Source of the DNA: Polynucleobacter sp. 86C-FISCH
Lineage (GTDB): Bacteria; Pseudomonadota; Gammaproteobacteria; Burkholderiales; Burkholderiaceae
Direction of reading: 5' to 3'
Assembly: GCF_018882415.1 (NCBI RefSeq)
Contig: NZ_JACVOL010000001.1
Coordinates: 124,001 to 188,000, forward strand
DNA length: 64,000 nucleotides
This document shows, piece after piece, positions 31,477 to 41,313 of this stretch; within the stretch, counting starts at the first letter, position 1, and each line of letters begins with the position of its first letter. The notes under the pieces are model-generated. The model was not told where the DNA came from, ran no database searches, and saw only the letters and a program-made list of their open reading frames with translations. The position numbers and the translations under genes were made by a program.

Positions 31477-33194
31477 CTACAAACATCCTTCAGGTTTGAT
31501 AAATCTGGCATAGCAGCTGGAGTAGCAATCAAATACTCATTTATAAATAAGTGTTTGCCAATTTGTCCCGCCAACATCTCCGCAATTTCTTCATTAGAGT
31601 GGCGTGCCCGCATCTCCATTCTTTGTCCAACAATCTGACAAGATTCACATAAGGTAGGCGCAACACCAAGAGGCGAATGCACCGCTACCAGAGGATAGCT
31701 AGCAGTCAGTCCGTTGATATCAGCAGCGTCTTTGGCTAAGTAACCATGCAACTTTGCGCCTGGTAAGAGCAGGCGATACTCCTCATCTTTAGCGCGGTAG
31801 TCGCAAGGAATCCAAACGTCCTTACCTTGTGTCTGGGTAATAGTCTCGGTGGAATAGCGCCCCAAACGCCCTTCTAAGGGCGCTAGACTGCTCGTCAAAG
31901 CGCAATAAACCAGAAAGCAAGCCGCTAATGCTAGTACTTTGGTTTGGCTGCGCCTAAACAAACCAATCAAGACGACTAGTAAACTCGCTGCCATCAAAAT
32001 CCAGTGGCAATAGGAATAAGACCACTGACCAGCATCACCCATGAACTGGGAAAACTGCAGATTTCCGCCAATCCATATCAATAGTGATATGACCAGCAAC
32101 TGCAGTAGCAAGGCAATTCGGAATCCCCATAAAGGTAACCTATCCCAATACAAAGCAATCAATGCGGCAAATGCCGGCATCACTGGGAGTAAGTAGCGCC
32201 CCGAGCGCTGACTGGGCAAACTAAACACAATGAAGAATGCTGCGATTAATAGCAATAACAACACTTCTTCTAGAGTCAGAAAACGACGTGCACGCCAGCA
32301 TTGCATCAAAGCGGATATCAGCACAAAACTAAATAAGCCAGCATTTGCAATGGTGGTCAGTAACAGCAACCAAATACTGTCGCCACCACGAAGTAAATCC
32401 ATGAAGTAACTAGATTGGCGCGCAGCAAACTTGCCAGCATTCTCACCAAGGACAAACTCCCTCCAAACTGCCTCAGGATATGGGTCCATGGCAAACCATA
32501 AGGCAAATACGCCCAAGGCAAGGACGGCAATGAGGAATAACTTATAGAGATCCCGTAACAAAACTTGCGGAATACTCCACTGCCGCCAGCGCCAGTAGTA
32601 AAGACCTAAGGCAAAAGAAGCTGGCACGATATATGCAAAGGATTTTGCAAACAATGCAAAGCCAAAACATATTCCCGCCATCAAAGGGAAAAAGAATTTG
32701 GATTCAAAAGCGCCCTTACCCCAATATAAGATTGCAAAAAATGGTAACGATATCCAGAAGACCTCGGGAGGGTCAGCCAAGAATGGGCGACCATAGCGAT
32801 AAGTTGCAAAAAAAGATAGCCAGACTACCGCGGCCAATAATCCTGTTTGTGTTTTACCGCTAAACCGACGTACTGCCAAAAATAAGAAGAAAGCAGTTAA
32901 GCTGGTATATAAAACACTAGGCCAGCGCAGATTAGCCAAAGTCCAATCGGATGCCCAATAGGTGCTAGCGATACCCTGCCAAAAAATAAGCGGAGGCTTG
33001 GTGTTTTTGATGCCATCCATTTCAGACTGCAAAGGCAACCACTGCCCTGCATCTGCCGTCATCCGCACAATGTGCATATAAGGATACTCATCACCGTTTT
33101 TAGGGGCAAAACGACTATCTAGGCCGTAAAGATAGGTAAATACACCTAAAAGTAGGATTAATACGGCAGAACGGTAAGAAAATGAGCCACGCAT
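31473..33194 (-). CDS. GT39/ArnT-like membrane glycosyltransferase
   Basis: Polytopic inner-membrane enzyme (573 aa) of the dolichyl-phosphate-mannose mannosyltransferase/ArnT clan, transferring a sugar from a polyprenyl-phosphate carrier on the periplasmic side. The acidic catalytic loop after helix 1 reads FAPKNGDEYPYMHI, followed by KNTKPPLIFWQ. About eleven to twelve helices fill residues 10-440, with a periplasmic C-terminal domain after. It is first in the coupled operon GT39 - sialidase-like - membrane protein. The acceptor (lipid A, protein or polysaccharide) cannot be told. Confidence 0.88.
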   Translation of the reverse strand: MRGSFSYRSAVLILLLGVFTYLYGLDSRFAPKNGDEYPYMHIVRMTADAGQWLPLQSEMDGIKNTKPPLIFWQGIASTYWASDWTLANLRWPSVLYTSLTAFFLFLAVRRFSGKTQTGLLAAVVWLSFFATYRYGRPFLADPPEVFWISLPFFAILYWGKGAFESKFFFPLMAGICFGFALFAKSFAYIVPASFALGLYYWRWRQWSIPQVLLRDLYKLFLIAVLALGVFALWFAMDPYPEAVWREFVLGENAGKFAARQSSYFMDLLRGGDSIWLLLLTTIANAGLFSFVLISALMQCWRARRFLTLEEVLLLLLIAAFFIVFSLPSQRSGRYLLPVMPAFAALIALYWDRLPLWGFRIALLLQLLVISLLIWIGGNLQFSQFMGDAGQWSYSYCHWILMAASLLVVLIGLFRRSQTKVLALAACFLVYCALTSSLAPLEGRLGRYSTETITQTQGKDVWIPCDYRAKDEEYRLLLPGAKLHGYLAKDAADINGLTASYPLVAVHSPLGVAPTLCESCQIVGQRMEMRARHSNEEIAEMLAGQIGKHLFINEYLIATPAAMPDLSNLKDVCR

Positions 33195-33375
33195 AGCTAT
33201 AGTTTATAGGGCTTGCAGGAAAGCCCTATAAAACTGCTAATGCCTGTATTTTTGAATGAGCTTATGAAAAACGAATCTGATGTGAATATCAGTTTTTAAG
33301 AGTTTCTTGATTAAGATACCTACAAACGAATTTACAACTTATTACTTAGAAATAATCCGAACGGAGAACCGCCAT

Positions 33376-33708
33376 ATGCGAGCAAGGTATTTAAAACCCG
33401 CAATCCTAGCATCTATTTATATTGGTATTAGCCAGTGGAGTGGCGCTGCCCTCGCGCAGAATGCCGATGCCAGCAATCTATATAAACGTGGCCTTGCAGC
33501 CACCTGCGCCAATTGTCATGGAACCGATGGCAAGGGTGTAGTTGATGGCGGTATGCCATTGATAAACAACCTCACCAGCGAACAAATTCTGACTCAAATG
33601 AAAGCATTTAAGTCTGGCGCACGTGAAGGCACCATCATGCCGCAGTTAGCTAAAGGCTATACCGACGAGCAACTCGAAACCATCGCCAATCAACTTGGCA
33701 AGAAATAA
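33376..33708 (+). CDS. fccA: Monohaem cytochrome c subunit of sulfide dehydrogenase
   Basis: Small class I cytochrome c (110 aa precursor) with a signal peptide (SGAALAQNADA) and a single haem motif CANCHG. The axial Met is probably in GTIMPQLAKG. The start at 33376 (MRARYLKPAI) follows a clear ACGGAGAA site; the longer upstream frame is not needed. It lies 14 bases before the flavoprotein subunit, so the pair forms a periplasmic flavocytochrome c that passes sulfide electrons to the respiratory chain. It has one haem, like other monohaem partners, not two as in Allochromatium FccA. Confidence 0.88.
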   Translation: MRARYLKPAILASIYIGISQWSGAALAQNADASNLYKRGLAATCANCHGTDGKGVVDGGMPLINNLTSEQILTQMKAFKSGAREGTIMPQLAKGYTDEQLETIANQLGKK

Positions 33709-33722
33709 TAAGGAAGCCCATC

Positions 33723-34997
33723 ATGGATCGCAGACACTTTATTGGCCAAGGCGCAGCAGCAATTGGCTTATTGGCTGGCTTCTCTGGACAAGCACGTGCT
33801 AATTTACAAAAAGCAGAAATTCTGGTGATTGGTGGCGGATATGGCGGCGCTACTGCCGCTAAATATCTTCGCTTGTTTTCCAACAACACAGCCAAGGTCA
33901 CATTGATTGAGCCTAACACCTCTTTCATTTCTTGCCCAATGTCTAACCTAGTGATTGGTGGTTCACGCACTCTGGCTGAAATCACTTCACCATATGACAC
34001 ACTCAGTAAACGTCATGGCATTAAGATTATTCAAGATAGCGTGAGCAGTATTGACCCAGACAAGAAAATCGTAAAACTAGCCTCTGGGAAAACTTTGCGT
34101 TATGACAAAGCGGTTGTATCTCCAGGTGTATCACTTAACTTCAAAAGTATTGAAGGTCTTGCACAAGCTAATAAAGATGGCGTTACTCTGCAAGCCTGGA
34201 AGGCTGGACCAGAAACAGTTGCACTACATAAGCAAATTGCAGCAATGCGTGAAGGTGGCACCTTTGCGATCAGCATTCCAGAAGCCCCGTATCGCTGCCC
34301 TCCTGGACCATACGAGCGTGCTTGCCAGGTAGCTAACTATCTGAAACAAAACAACCCGCGTGGCAAGGTACTGATCTTGGATGCAAACCAAGACGTCACC
34401 TCTAAGGGCGCCTTGTTCAAAAAAGTTTGGGCTGAGCAGTACGCTGGAATCATTGAGTACCGACCTAAGAGTAATGTGGTTGGCGTAGATGCCAAAACCA
34501 GAACACTTAAACTCGAAGTTGAGGATGATGTGAAGGCAGATGTACTCAATGTCTTGCCACAAATGGCCGCTGGTGAAATTGCTATCAAGACTGGCTTAGC
34601 AAATTCCAATGGTCGTTGGGCGAATGTGAACTTCCTCAATTTTGAATCCACTGCACGTAAAGACATTCACGTCTTAGGCGATGCGATTCAGATTGCGCCA
34701 GCAATGCCGAAGTCTGGACATATGGCCAACCAACATGCCAAAGTAGCTGCTGCAGCTATCGTCGCAGAACTCAGCGGTTGGGAAGTTAACCCAGCGCCGG
34801 TATTAACAAACACTTGCTATAGCTTTGTTAATTCCAAGGAAGTTGTCCACGTTGCTAGCGTCCACCAATACAACGCGGCAGAAAAGACTTTCAAAACGGT
34901 TCCTGGATCTGGCGGTCTATCCCCTGCTCCATCCACCCTTGAGGGAGTCTATGCTTGGGGCTGGGCTCACAATATCTGGGCAGATAGCTTGGGTTAA
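33723..34997 (+). CDS. fccB: Flavocytochrome c sulfide dehydrogenase, flavoprotein subunit
   Basis: FAD enzyme (424 aa) oxidising sulfide to sulfur in the periplasm. A twin-arginine signal (MDRRHFIGQGAAAIGLLAG) precedes the FAD Rossmann motif VIGGGYGGATAAKYL. The FCSD hallmarks are visible: FISCPMSNLVIGG, YRCPPGPYERACQ (first redox cysteine) and NTCYSFVNS (second). The last part matches the FCSD C-terminal domain (GLSPAPSTLEGVYAWGWAHN). No sox genes are in the window, so this would give partial sulfide oxidation or detoxification. Confidence 0.93.
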   Translation: MDRRHFIGQGAAAIGLLAGFSGQARANLQKAEILVIGGGYGGATAAKYLRLFSNNTAKVTLIEPNTSFISCPMSNLVIGGSRTLAEITSPYDTLSKRHGIKIIQDSVSSIDPDKKIVKLASGKTLRYDKAVVSPGVSLNFKSIEGLAQANKDGVTLQAWKAGPETVALHKQIAAMREGGTFAISIPEAPYRCPPGPYERACQVANYLKQNNPRGKVLILDANQDVTSKGALFKKVWAEQYAGIIEYRPKSNVVGVDAKTRTLKLEVEDDVKADVLNVLPQMAAGEIAIKTGLANSNGRWANVNFLNFESTARKDIHVLGDAIQIAPAMPKSGHMANQHAKVAAAAIVAELSGWEVNPAPVLTNTCYSFVNSKEVVHVASVHQYNAAEKTFKTVPGSGGLSPAPSTLEGVYAWGWAHNIWADSLG

Positions 34998-35021
34998 GAA
35001 GCTAAGGCCTTCGCTGCTAAT

Positions 35022-35049
35022 AAAAAAGAGACCTTCGGGTCTCTTTTTT
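35022..35049. terminator. Bidirectional terminator with TTCG tetraloop
   Basis: Stem AGAGACC/GGTCTCT closed by TTCG and flanked by A6 and T6 tracts. It lies between the convergent fccB and DUF3422 genes. Confidence 0.9.
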
Positions 35050-35063
35050 ATTTCATAGGTCAA

Positions 35064-36401
35064 TTATGACTTTTGCCTGCGGCGTCTGCGCCGACTTATC
35101 ACCAAGAAGCTAATGGCAATGATTGGGGCAGCAATTGCAGCAATAATCTCAGGATGAATAGCCAATCCAGCTTCTTTTCCACCCTTCATGATGTAAACCA
35201 ATAAGCCTACGGCATAGTAAGTTAACACCAGCACCGACAAACTTTCTACTGTTTCTTGAAGTCTGAGTTGCAGTCTTGCGCGCTGATCCATACTGGCTAA
35301 TAACTTTTGCGTTTGCTGCTCATTTACAAACTCAATACGGGTTCTCAGAGTTTGCGTTGTTCTTGAAATACGATCAGACAATTCGCGCAAGCGTCGTTGA
35401 GTCCAGATACAAGTACCCATGGCTGGCTGAAAACGTCGATCCATAAACTCTGACAACGTTTGCACCCCCGGAATAGAGGTTTCGTTTAGTTCCAGTAAAT
35501 TTTTGGATAGTAGCTGACTATAAGCCTCGGCCGCAGTAAAGCGTAGCCCGTATCCAGAGATCCATTGCTCAATACGGGAAGCTAAACGAGAAAGTTCCTC
35601 TAGAAATAAGCCATCTTTTTCAGTATTTACACCCGACTCTGCTTGCAGTTTAGATATTTTTTCAGATACTGCAGCCAACTCTGACTCCGCCTCTCTCAAA
35701 GGCAGTGACAGGCTTTTGGCTACTGGAAACGAGACCATAGCAACCATGCGGTAAGTTTCAGCCTCTGCTAAACCCCTAGCTATTCGGCCCAGTTGTCTAG
35801 AGCCCAATACATCATGAGGGATAAAGAAAGAAATGAAGCCATCTTCATCAAGCTGCAAGTCAGTCCATAGCTGCGCTTTCTTACTTGAGAGAATAAAGCT
35901 GCCAAGTACAGTGTTGCCACTAAAAATTTCAGATACTTCTAGCGCCTCAGTAAACAGAGGGCGATGTTCGAACACTACATCCAAGGCAGAAATTCTTTGT
36001 CCACCAGCCTCAGAAATGGTTGGGCAACCCAATCCCTTAAAAAGCAAATCCAAATCACGCTCAATTTCCAACCTCGACTTGAGCAATGGTTCTTTAACCT
36101 TAGTCTTATTGTGAACAATAACTGCAATGGTTGCAAATTCACCATGCAACTCCCATTTCACTAAAACTCTCTCTGGTTCTGGCGCTAAATGCAGCGTCAT
36201 AAATGAGTGATCATCTCTACTAGGAGTGCAACCTAAAGCAAGGCTTAGCTTTTGTACCCAAGCTATCTGCTGTTGGCGAGAGGCTGCATCCAGCAAGAAG
36301 GATTGTGAAATCACCCTCTCGTTTGGCCACAATGGAATAGGAGGTCTAGCATGCACCTCTTCATGCAACAACGCTCTAGATGGGTGATCGTATGGTCTCA
36401 T
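35064..36401 (-). CDS. DUF3422 family membrane protein
   Basis: Family of unknown function common in Alpha- and Betaproteobacteria (445 aa). The signature HPSRALLHEEVHARPPIPL is at the N terminus. The middle is helical and charged (coiled-coil-like, about 215-300). Near the C terminus two hydrophobic segments (VLVLTYYAVGLLVYIM; IAAIAAPIIAISFLVI) are followed by a cluster of about nine basic residues ending the protein, which places the C terminus in the cytoplasm. It is transcribed behind the TAXI receptor gene (64-base gap). No biochemical role is known to me. Confidence 0.88.
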   Translation of the reverse strand: MRPYDHPSRALLHEEVHARPPIPLWPNERVISQSFLLDAASRQQQIAWVQKLSLALGCTPSRDDHSFMTLHLAPEPERVLVKWELHGEFATIAVIVHNKTKVKEPLLKSRLEIERDLDLLFKGLGCPTISEAGGQRISALDVVFEHRPLFTEALEVSEIFSGNTVLGSFILSSKKAQLWTDLQLDEDGFISFFIPHDVLGSRQLGRIARGLAEAETYRMVAMVSFPVAKSLSLPLREAESELAAVSEKISKLQAESGVNTEKDGLFLEELSRLASRIEQWISGYGLRFTAAEAYSQLLSKNLLELNETSIPGVQTLSEFMDRRFQPAMGTCIWTQRRLRELSDRISRTTQTLRTRIEFVNEQQTQKLLASMDQRARLQLRLQETVESLSVLVLTYYAVGLLVYIMKGGKEAGLAIHPEIIAAIAAPIIAISFLVISRRRRRRQKS

Positions 36402-36465
36402 AGCTTATGTAATTTTTTATTTCTTTAGATCATATACCTAAGCTATATCAAACATACCTTTGCGT

Positions 36466-37881
36466 CTATATGGGCTGGCTACTGCTAACAAAATCCTCAT
36501 ATCCATAGGGGTGCTCACCTCTATTCAAGCAATTGCGTACGTAATCGATGCTAGTTCGCAAGGTGTAGTAATCACTCGACAGCCGCCTAGAGACTGTGAT
36601 TCTGAGCGCTTGATACTCCAGTAGATTTAACCTCTTCAGATACTCTTCGCGCTGCTCATCGTTAAAGCCATTCAGCAACTCTTGCTCCAAGGCTTTCAGC
36701 GAGCCGTATAAGCGATTAATCTTATTTTGCATTCGCTTAGCGCGGTAGCCAGGAAGAGCTTGTAAAAGTGGATAGCCCAAAACGCAGAATGGCAGTAATA
36801 CAAACACGAGACGGTTAATAAGCTCAGCAATCCAAAATGGAAAATAAGCACTCAATAAGGGATAGTTATTATTTTCGTAATGCACTGCGACAGGACTTTC
36901 AGGCAACATTGAATCTTTGAACGATGGAAACTCACCACGTTCAGAGAAGAAAGACTCTCTTCCGTTAATCTCTCTAGCAGCCTCTAAAAATAAAAATTGA
37001 ATTGCTGGATGCATACGATCATCAATCAAAAGATTGGTTGTTGTAGCCAACAGCTTCATATCAGACGGAGGGAAATTGCGCGCTAAATTAAAAGAACCCT
37101 GCGGGACATTCAATATATGAAGATGTGGGATAACTTTGACATAGGCCTCAGCACGCTTAAAGGTGATTAAATGCAAACTAGGATCATTGAGTAATTCCTG
37201 AACATTGGGGGCCTCAAAGGAGTCAACGATGAAAGCGCCATCAATTTTTCCTGCTTTTAAAGCCTTGACGGCCTCCTCACCAGGCAAATAAACAAACTGT
37301 GGAAGATGTTCAAATCCTGAAACATCAAGGATCTTGGATGCTTGGGCATAAGTCCCACCACCTTTAACGCCAATAGATATTGTTTTTGAGGAGAAGTACT
37401 TGAAATGTCCAGTATGTGCCTCGAGGTCACCATTCTTAATTTCTGAACCGCGATAAAAAAACCATATTGGATCGTAAGCAATCGCTCCCAGGGATTCAAT
37501 GCCTTTAACATCCTTTGCATGCGCTACACCTGCCTGCACAAAGCCGGCCTGAACGGGATCATTGCGGTCGGCCAAGCGATCAATATTTTCCTGTGCACCT
37601 AAGGTGGGCACTAGCTCAATAGTAATCCCCTTCTTTGCGAAAAAGTCAGCGTACTTTTTCCCCAATACTTCATAAGATCCGCCCGGAGCTCCGGTCGCCA
37701 TGAGCACATGTCTTGGAGGCGGAGGATCCGCGTACCACCAAACACCCATCAAAATTATGAGCAGAAGGGTTAGTAAGGGCCAAGTCTCTTTTAGAAATTG
37801 GGTGAAGTCACTCCAGTTTTCCTGAAGGCTTTCAGAAAGACCTAAGTAGGTATCTTTTATGTCTTGTTTAAAACTTCCCAT
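36466..37881 (-). CDS. TAXI-family TRAP solute receptor with two membrane anchors
   Basis: Receptor of the TAXI group of TRAP transporters (471 aa). The binding domain spans about 55-345 (MATGAPGGSYEVLGKKYADF; GGGTYAQASKIL). Unlike secreted receptors it has an uncleaved N-terminal helix (WPLLTLLLIILMGVWWY) and a second helix near residues 350-375, followed by a basic cytoplasmic tail of about 95 residues with a helical KINRLYGSLKALEQELL segment. No DctQ/DctM-type permease is nearby. It may act as a sensor or partner a distant permease; ligand unknown. Confidence 0.85.
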   Translation of the reverse strand: MGSFKQDIKDTYLGLSESLQENWSDFTQFLKETWPLLTLLLIILMGVWWYADPPPPRHVLMATGAPGGSYEVLGKKYADFFAKKGITIELVPTLGAQENIDRLADRNDPVQAGFVQAGVAHAKDVKGIESLGAIAYDPIWFFYRGSEIKNGDLEAHTGHFKYFSSKTISIGVKGGGTYAQASKILDVSGFEHLPQFVYLPGEEAVKALKAGKIDGAFIVDSFEAPNVQELLNDPSLHLITFKRAEAYVKVIPHLHILNVPQGSFNLARNFPPSDMKLLATTTNLLIDDRMHPAIQFLFLEAAREINGRESFFSERGEFPSFKDSMLPESPVAVHYENNNYPLLSAYFPFWIAELINRLVFVLLPFCVLGYPLLQALPGYRAKRMQNKINRLYGSLKALEQELLNGFNDEQREEYLKRLNLLEYQALRITVSRRLSSDYYTLRTSIDYVRNCLNRGEHPYGYEDFVSSSQPI

Positions 37882-37967
37882 GAGCTAGCAATCTGCAAAA
37901 TTCGTTAAAGCTAATGATAATGTCCTTATACAGATTCTTTCAATTTGCTTTTGGACACCCTAAAACC

Positions 37968-38669
37968 ATGATAAATCTCAGAAAATCCCAAGATCGTGGC
38001 TATGCCGACCATGGCTGGCTAAAAAGCTTTCACTCCTTTTCCTTCGCTGGCTACCATGACCCTCAATTTATGGGCTGGGGGAACTTGCGTGTGATCAATG
38101 AGGATCGTGTTGCAGCCGGAATGGGCTTTGGTAAACACGGCCATCGCAATATGGAAATTATTAGCTATGTTCTCTCGGGTGAATTAGCCCATCAAGACAG
38201 CATGGGAAACATTGAGTCCATACCCCCAGGGGATGTACAGCGCATGAGTGCTGGTAGCGGTGTGACCCATAGCGAGTTCAATCACGACAAAGACCAAACC
38301 ACCCACTTTCTACAAATCTGGATAGAACCCAACGTTTCTGAGATTGATCCTAGCTATGAACAAAAAACGATTCCAGCAATTGAAAAAGATGGCAAGCTAC
38401 GCATCGTCGCCTCCCCTACCGGAAATGATGGCGCTGTGAAAATTCATGCAGATGCCACGATTTATGCCGGACTTTTCAACGGCCCTCAATCAACAACACT
38501 CGAACTAGACCCCAAGAGAAAATCTTACGCTCATCTCATCCGTGGAATGCTTACCATTAACGGCCAAAAATTGGTCGGTGGCGATGCTCTGTTTATTGAA
38601 GATGAATCTTCCCTAGTGATCAGCGATGGTGTTGATGCAGAAGTGCTGATATTTGACTTGAGTCATTAA
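37968..38669 (+). CDS. Pirin family protein
   Basis: Cupin-fold metal-binding protein (233 aa from the ATG at 37968, MINLRKSQDR). The pirin N-terminal domain shows SFHSFSFAGYHDPQFMGWG and the metal ligands in GFGKHGHRNMEII (two His) and THSEFNHD. Bacterial pirins include quercetinase-like enzymes and redox-sensitive regulators; the sequence does not decide. The upstream in-frame ATG at 37914 adds 18 hydrophobic residues unlike the family. It precedes the altronate-dehydratase-like gene by 54 bases. Confidence 0.9.
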   Translation: MINLRKSQDRGYADHGWLKSFHSFSFAGYHDPQFMGWGNLRVINEDRVAAGMGFGKHGHRNMEIISYVLSGELAHQDSMGNIESIPPGDVQRMSAGSGVTHSEFNHDKDQTTHFLQIWIEPNVSEIDPSYEQKTIPAIEKDGKLRIVASPTGNDGAVKIHADATIYAGLFNGPQSTTLELDPKRKSYAHLIRGMLTINGQKLVGGDALFIEDESSLVISDGVDAEVLIFDLSH

Positions 38670-38723
38670 ATATTTGAGCCTCTAGATATACGATCAGCTC
38701 AATACCTAGAAAATCAAAAGATC

Positions 38724-40271
38724 ATGATTGAAACCTCTGGAAAGAAACTGGCCGGCCCGATTATTCGTCTACACCCCAATGACAATATTGTGGTTGCACG
38801 AGTAGATGTTGCTATTGGCGCTGAAGTACCGAGTGAGCATTTCACAAGCCGTAGCCAAGTTCCTGCTGGTTACAAAATCGCGTCTAAGAAAATACTCAAG
38901 GGCGAGCCTATCCTGAAGTACAACGTCACCGTAGGATTTGCTAATACCGATATTGAAGCTGGCACGATGGTCCATAGCCACAATACTGAGTTTCGTGAGT
39001 TTGATCGTGACTATGCTTACGCAAGCGAATATAAGCCTACGTCCTTATTGCCAGAATCTGAACGCGCTACTTTTCAGGGCTATGTCAGACCCAGTGGCAA
39101 AGTGGGAACGCGTAATTTCATCGGCATCCTTTCTACGGTAAATTGCTCTGCAACTGTTGTTAATAAGATTGCAGATTGGTTTACGCCGGAGCGACTCAAA
39201 GATTTTCCTAACGTAGATGGCGTAGTGGCATTTAGTCATGACATTGGCTGTGGCATGGAGATGAGCGGTGAACCCATGGAGTTACTGCGTCGCACGATGG
39301 CTGGTTACGCGCGGCACCCTAACCTAGCGGCTGCACTGATTGTCGGTCTTGGTTGTGAGCGCAATCAACTGAAGGGCTTGATGGAGCAAGAGGACCTCAC
39401 GGCGAATACCAACTTGCACACTTTCATCATGCAAGAAACAGGTGGCACTCGCAAAACGATTGAAGCCGGCATTGAAGCAGTCAAAGCATTATTACCAGAA
39501 GCAAATAAAGCTACGCGTGAAACTGTTTCAGTAAGTCATTTATGTGTTGGTCTGCAATGCGGTGGATCGGATGGCTTCTCCTCCATCACGGCCAATCCAG
39601 CCCTGGGTGCAGCAATTGACATCTTGTCTCGTCACGGTGGAACAGGCATTCTGTCTGAGACACCAGAGATTTATGGTGTAGAACACACCCTCACCCGTCG
39701 TGCAGTAAGTAAAGCGGTAGGCGAAAAACTTATTCGACGCATTCGCTGGTGGAAAGATGAATACTCCGTTGGTAGAGATGTGCAAATTAATGGGCAAGTA
39801 AGCCCCGGCAACCAAATTGGTGGTCTAGCAAATATCTTTGAAAAATCACTAGGCTCCTCCATGAAAGGTGGAACAGGTCCACTGATGGAAGTCTATAAGT
39901 ACGCTGAGCCAGTCACAGCTAAAGGTTTTGTATTTATGGACACCCCCGGATTTGATCCAGTCTCTGCCACCGGACAAATAGCCGGAGGCGCTAACCTCAT
40001 AGCCTTCACTACGGGCCGAGGTTCTATGTTTGGCTCCAAGCCTGCCCCCTGCATCAAATTGGCTACAAATACCCCCATGTACCAGCGCCTTACCGAAGAT
40101 ATGGATATCAACTGTGGGGAGATTTTAGATGGCACCATCTCTGTCCAGGAGATGGGGCAACAGATATTTGAGTTATTTCTCAGGACTGCCTCTGGTGAGG
40201 CCTCCAAGAGTGAGCTACTCGGTTTAGGCGACTATGAATTTGTCCCCTGGCAAATTGGGGTAATGAGCTAA
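38724..40271 (+). CDS. UxaA/GarD-family sugar-acid dehydratase
   Basis: Single-chain enzyme (515 aa) of the altronate/galactarate dehydratase family, which uses an iron site to dehydrate hexonates or related hydroxy acids. An N-terminal SAF domain (about 12-105, LHPNDNIVVARVDV) is joined to the large domain with GYVRPSGKVGTRNFIGI, FSHDIGCGM, GLGCERNQ and CVGLQCGGSDGFS; the cysteines in these motifs are the expected metal ligands. No uronate isomerase or kinase genes are nearby, so the substrate stays open. Confidence 0.88.
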   Translation: MIETSGKKLAGPIIRLHPNDNIVVARVDVAIGAEVPSEHFTSRSQVPAGYKIASKKILKGEPILKYNVTVGFANTDIEAGTMVHSHNTEFREFDRDYAYASEYKPTSLLPESERATFQGYVRPSGKVGTRNFIGILSTVNCSATVVNKIADWFTPERLKDFPNVDGVVAFSHDIGCGMEMSGEPMELLRRTMAGYARHPNLAAALIVGLGCERNQLKGLMEQEDLTANTNLHTFIMQETGGTRKTIEAGIEAVKALLPEANKATRETVSVSHLCVGLQCGGSDGFSSITANPALGAAIDILSRHGGTGILSETPEIYGVEHTLTRRAVSKAVGEKLIRRIRWWKDEYSVGRDVQINGQVSPGNQIGGLANIFEKSLGSSMKGGTGPLMEVYKYAEPVTAKGFVFMDTPGFDPVSATGQIAGGANLIAFTTGRGSMFGSKPAPCIKLATNTPMYQRLTEDMDINCGEILDGTISVQEMGQQIFELFLRTASGEASKSELLGLGDYEFVPWQIGVMS

Positions 40272-40332
40272 GAGAACTGTAGAATTAATCCTATTAGCTC
40301 AACCCAGACAGAAACGATACTGAAACAGGCTT

Positions 40333-41313
40333 ATGAAATTTAAGGATTACTACGAAACTCTCGGCGTTGCTCGCGGCGCTACCGAAGCTGAAATCAAATC
40401 AGCCTATCGCAAGCTAGCACGCAAATACCACCCGGACGTCAACAAAGAAGCTGGCGCTGAAGAACAGTTCAAGCAAATCGGTGAAGCCTATGCCGTTTTA
40501 AAAGACACTGAAAAGCGTGCAGCCTATGATCGCTTTGGCGAAAACTGGAAGAACGGTCAAGACTTCACCCCTCCCCCTAATTGGAATGAAGGCTTTGAAT
40601 ATTCTGATGCTGGCTTTGGTGGCGGTCATCCAGGTTATGGCGGCGGCTTTGAGGGTGATCAAAGCGAATTTTTTGAATCTCTCTTTGGTAGAGGCAAACA
40701 TCGTCAAGGTGGACGCGGCGGCAATAGTCGTCAGGGAATGAACTTCAAAGGCCAAGATCACCACGCCAAAATCTTGATTGATCTCGCAGATGCTTACAAC
40801 GGCGCTAAGCGTACGATTGCCTTGCACATGCCTACACAAGATGCGAGCGGTCATGTCAGCACACAAGAGCGCAAGTTAGACGTCAGTATCCCCAAAGGCA
40901 TTAAAGCCGGGCAAAACTTGCGCCTTTCTGGCCAAGGTGGCCCTGGTATGGGCGAAGGCCCTGCCGGTGATCTCTATTTAGAAATCGACTTTCATCCAAA
41001 CCCCATCTATCGCGTAGATGGTAAGGATGTATTTATTGACATTCCTTTGGCACCATGGGAAGCAGCTTTAGGCACGACTGTCAATGTACCTTCTCCAGCT
41101 GGCAGCACTCTGGAATTAAAAATCCCAGCAGGAACATTAGCAGGTCGCAAGATGCGCCTCAAAGGTAAAGGCATCCCCAGTTCAGAACCGGGTGATTTAT
41201 ACGTTGTCCCTACGATTGCCCTACCACCAGCACAAACTGATGCTCAAAAAGAAGCCTATCAAAACTTTGAGAAGGCTTTTGATTTCAACCCTAGATCTCA
41301 CTTGAAGGGATGA
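40333..41313 (+). CDS. cbpA: Curved-DNA-binding J-domain protein CbpA
   Basis: DnaK co-chaperone and nucleoid-associated protein (326 aa). J domain at 1-70 with the HPD motif ([10 protein letters not shown]), a Gly/Phe-rich linker (about 85-150), then two C-terminal substrate-binding beta domains ([37 protein letters not shown]). There is no zinc-finger domain, which separates it from DnaJ. It overlaps the cbpM start by 4 bases. Confidence 0.94.
   Translation: MKFKDYYETLGVARGATEAEIKSAYRKLARKYHPDVNKEAGAEEQFKQIGEAYAVLKDTEKRAAYDRFGENWKNGQDFTPPPNWNEGFEYSDAGFGGGHPGYGGGFEGDQSEFFESLFGRGKHRQGGRGGNSRQGMNFKGQDHHAKILIDLADAYNGAKRTIALHMPTQDASGHVSTQERKLDVSIPKGIKAGQNLRLSGQGGPGMGEGPAGDLYLEIDFHPNPIYRVDGKDVFIDIPLAPWEAALGTTVNVPSPAGSTLELKIPAGTLAGRKMRLKGKGIPSSEPGDLYVVPTIALPPAQTDAQKEAYQNFEKAFDFNPRSHLKG

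Noticed and set aside
33265..33290. CTGAT-N6-ATCAG inverted repeat before fccA as an FNR site
   Set aside because: Spacing is 6, not 4, and the half-sites differ from TTGAT; more likely chance.
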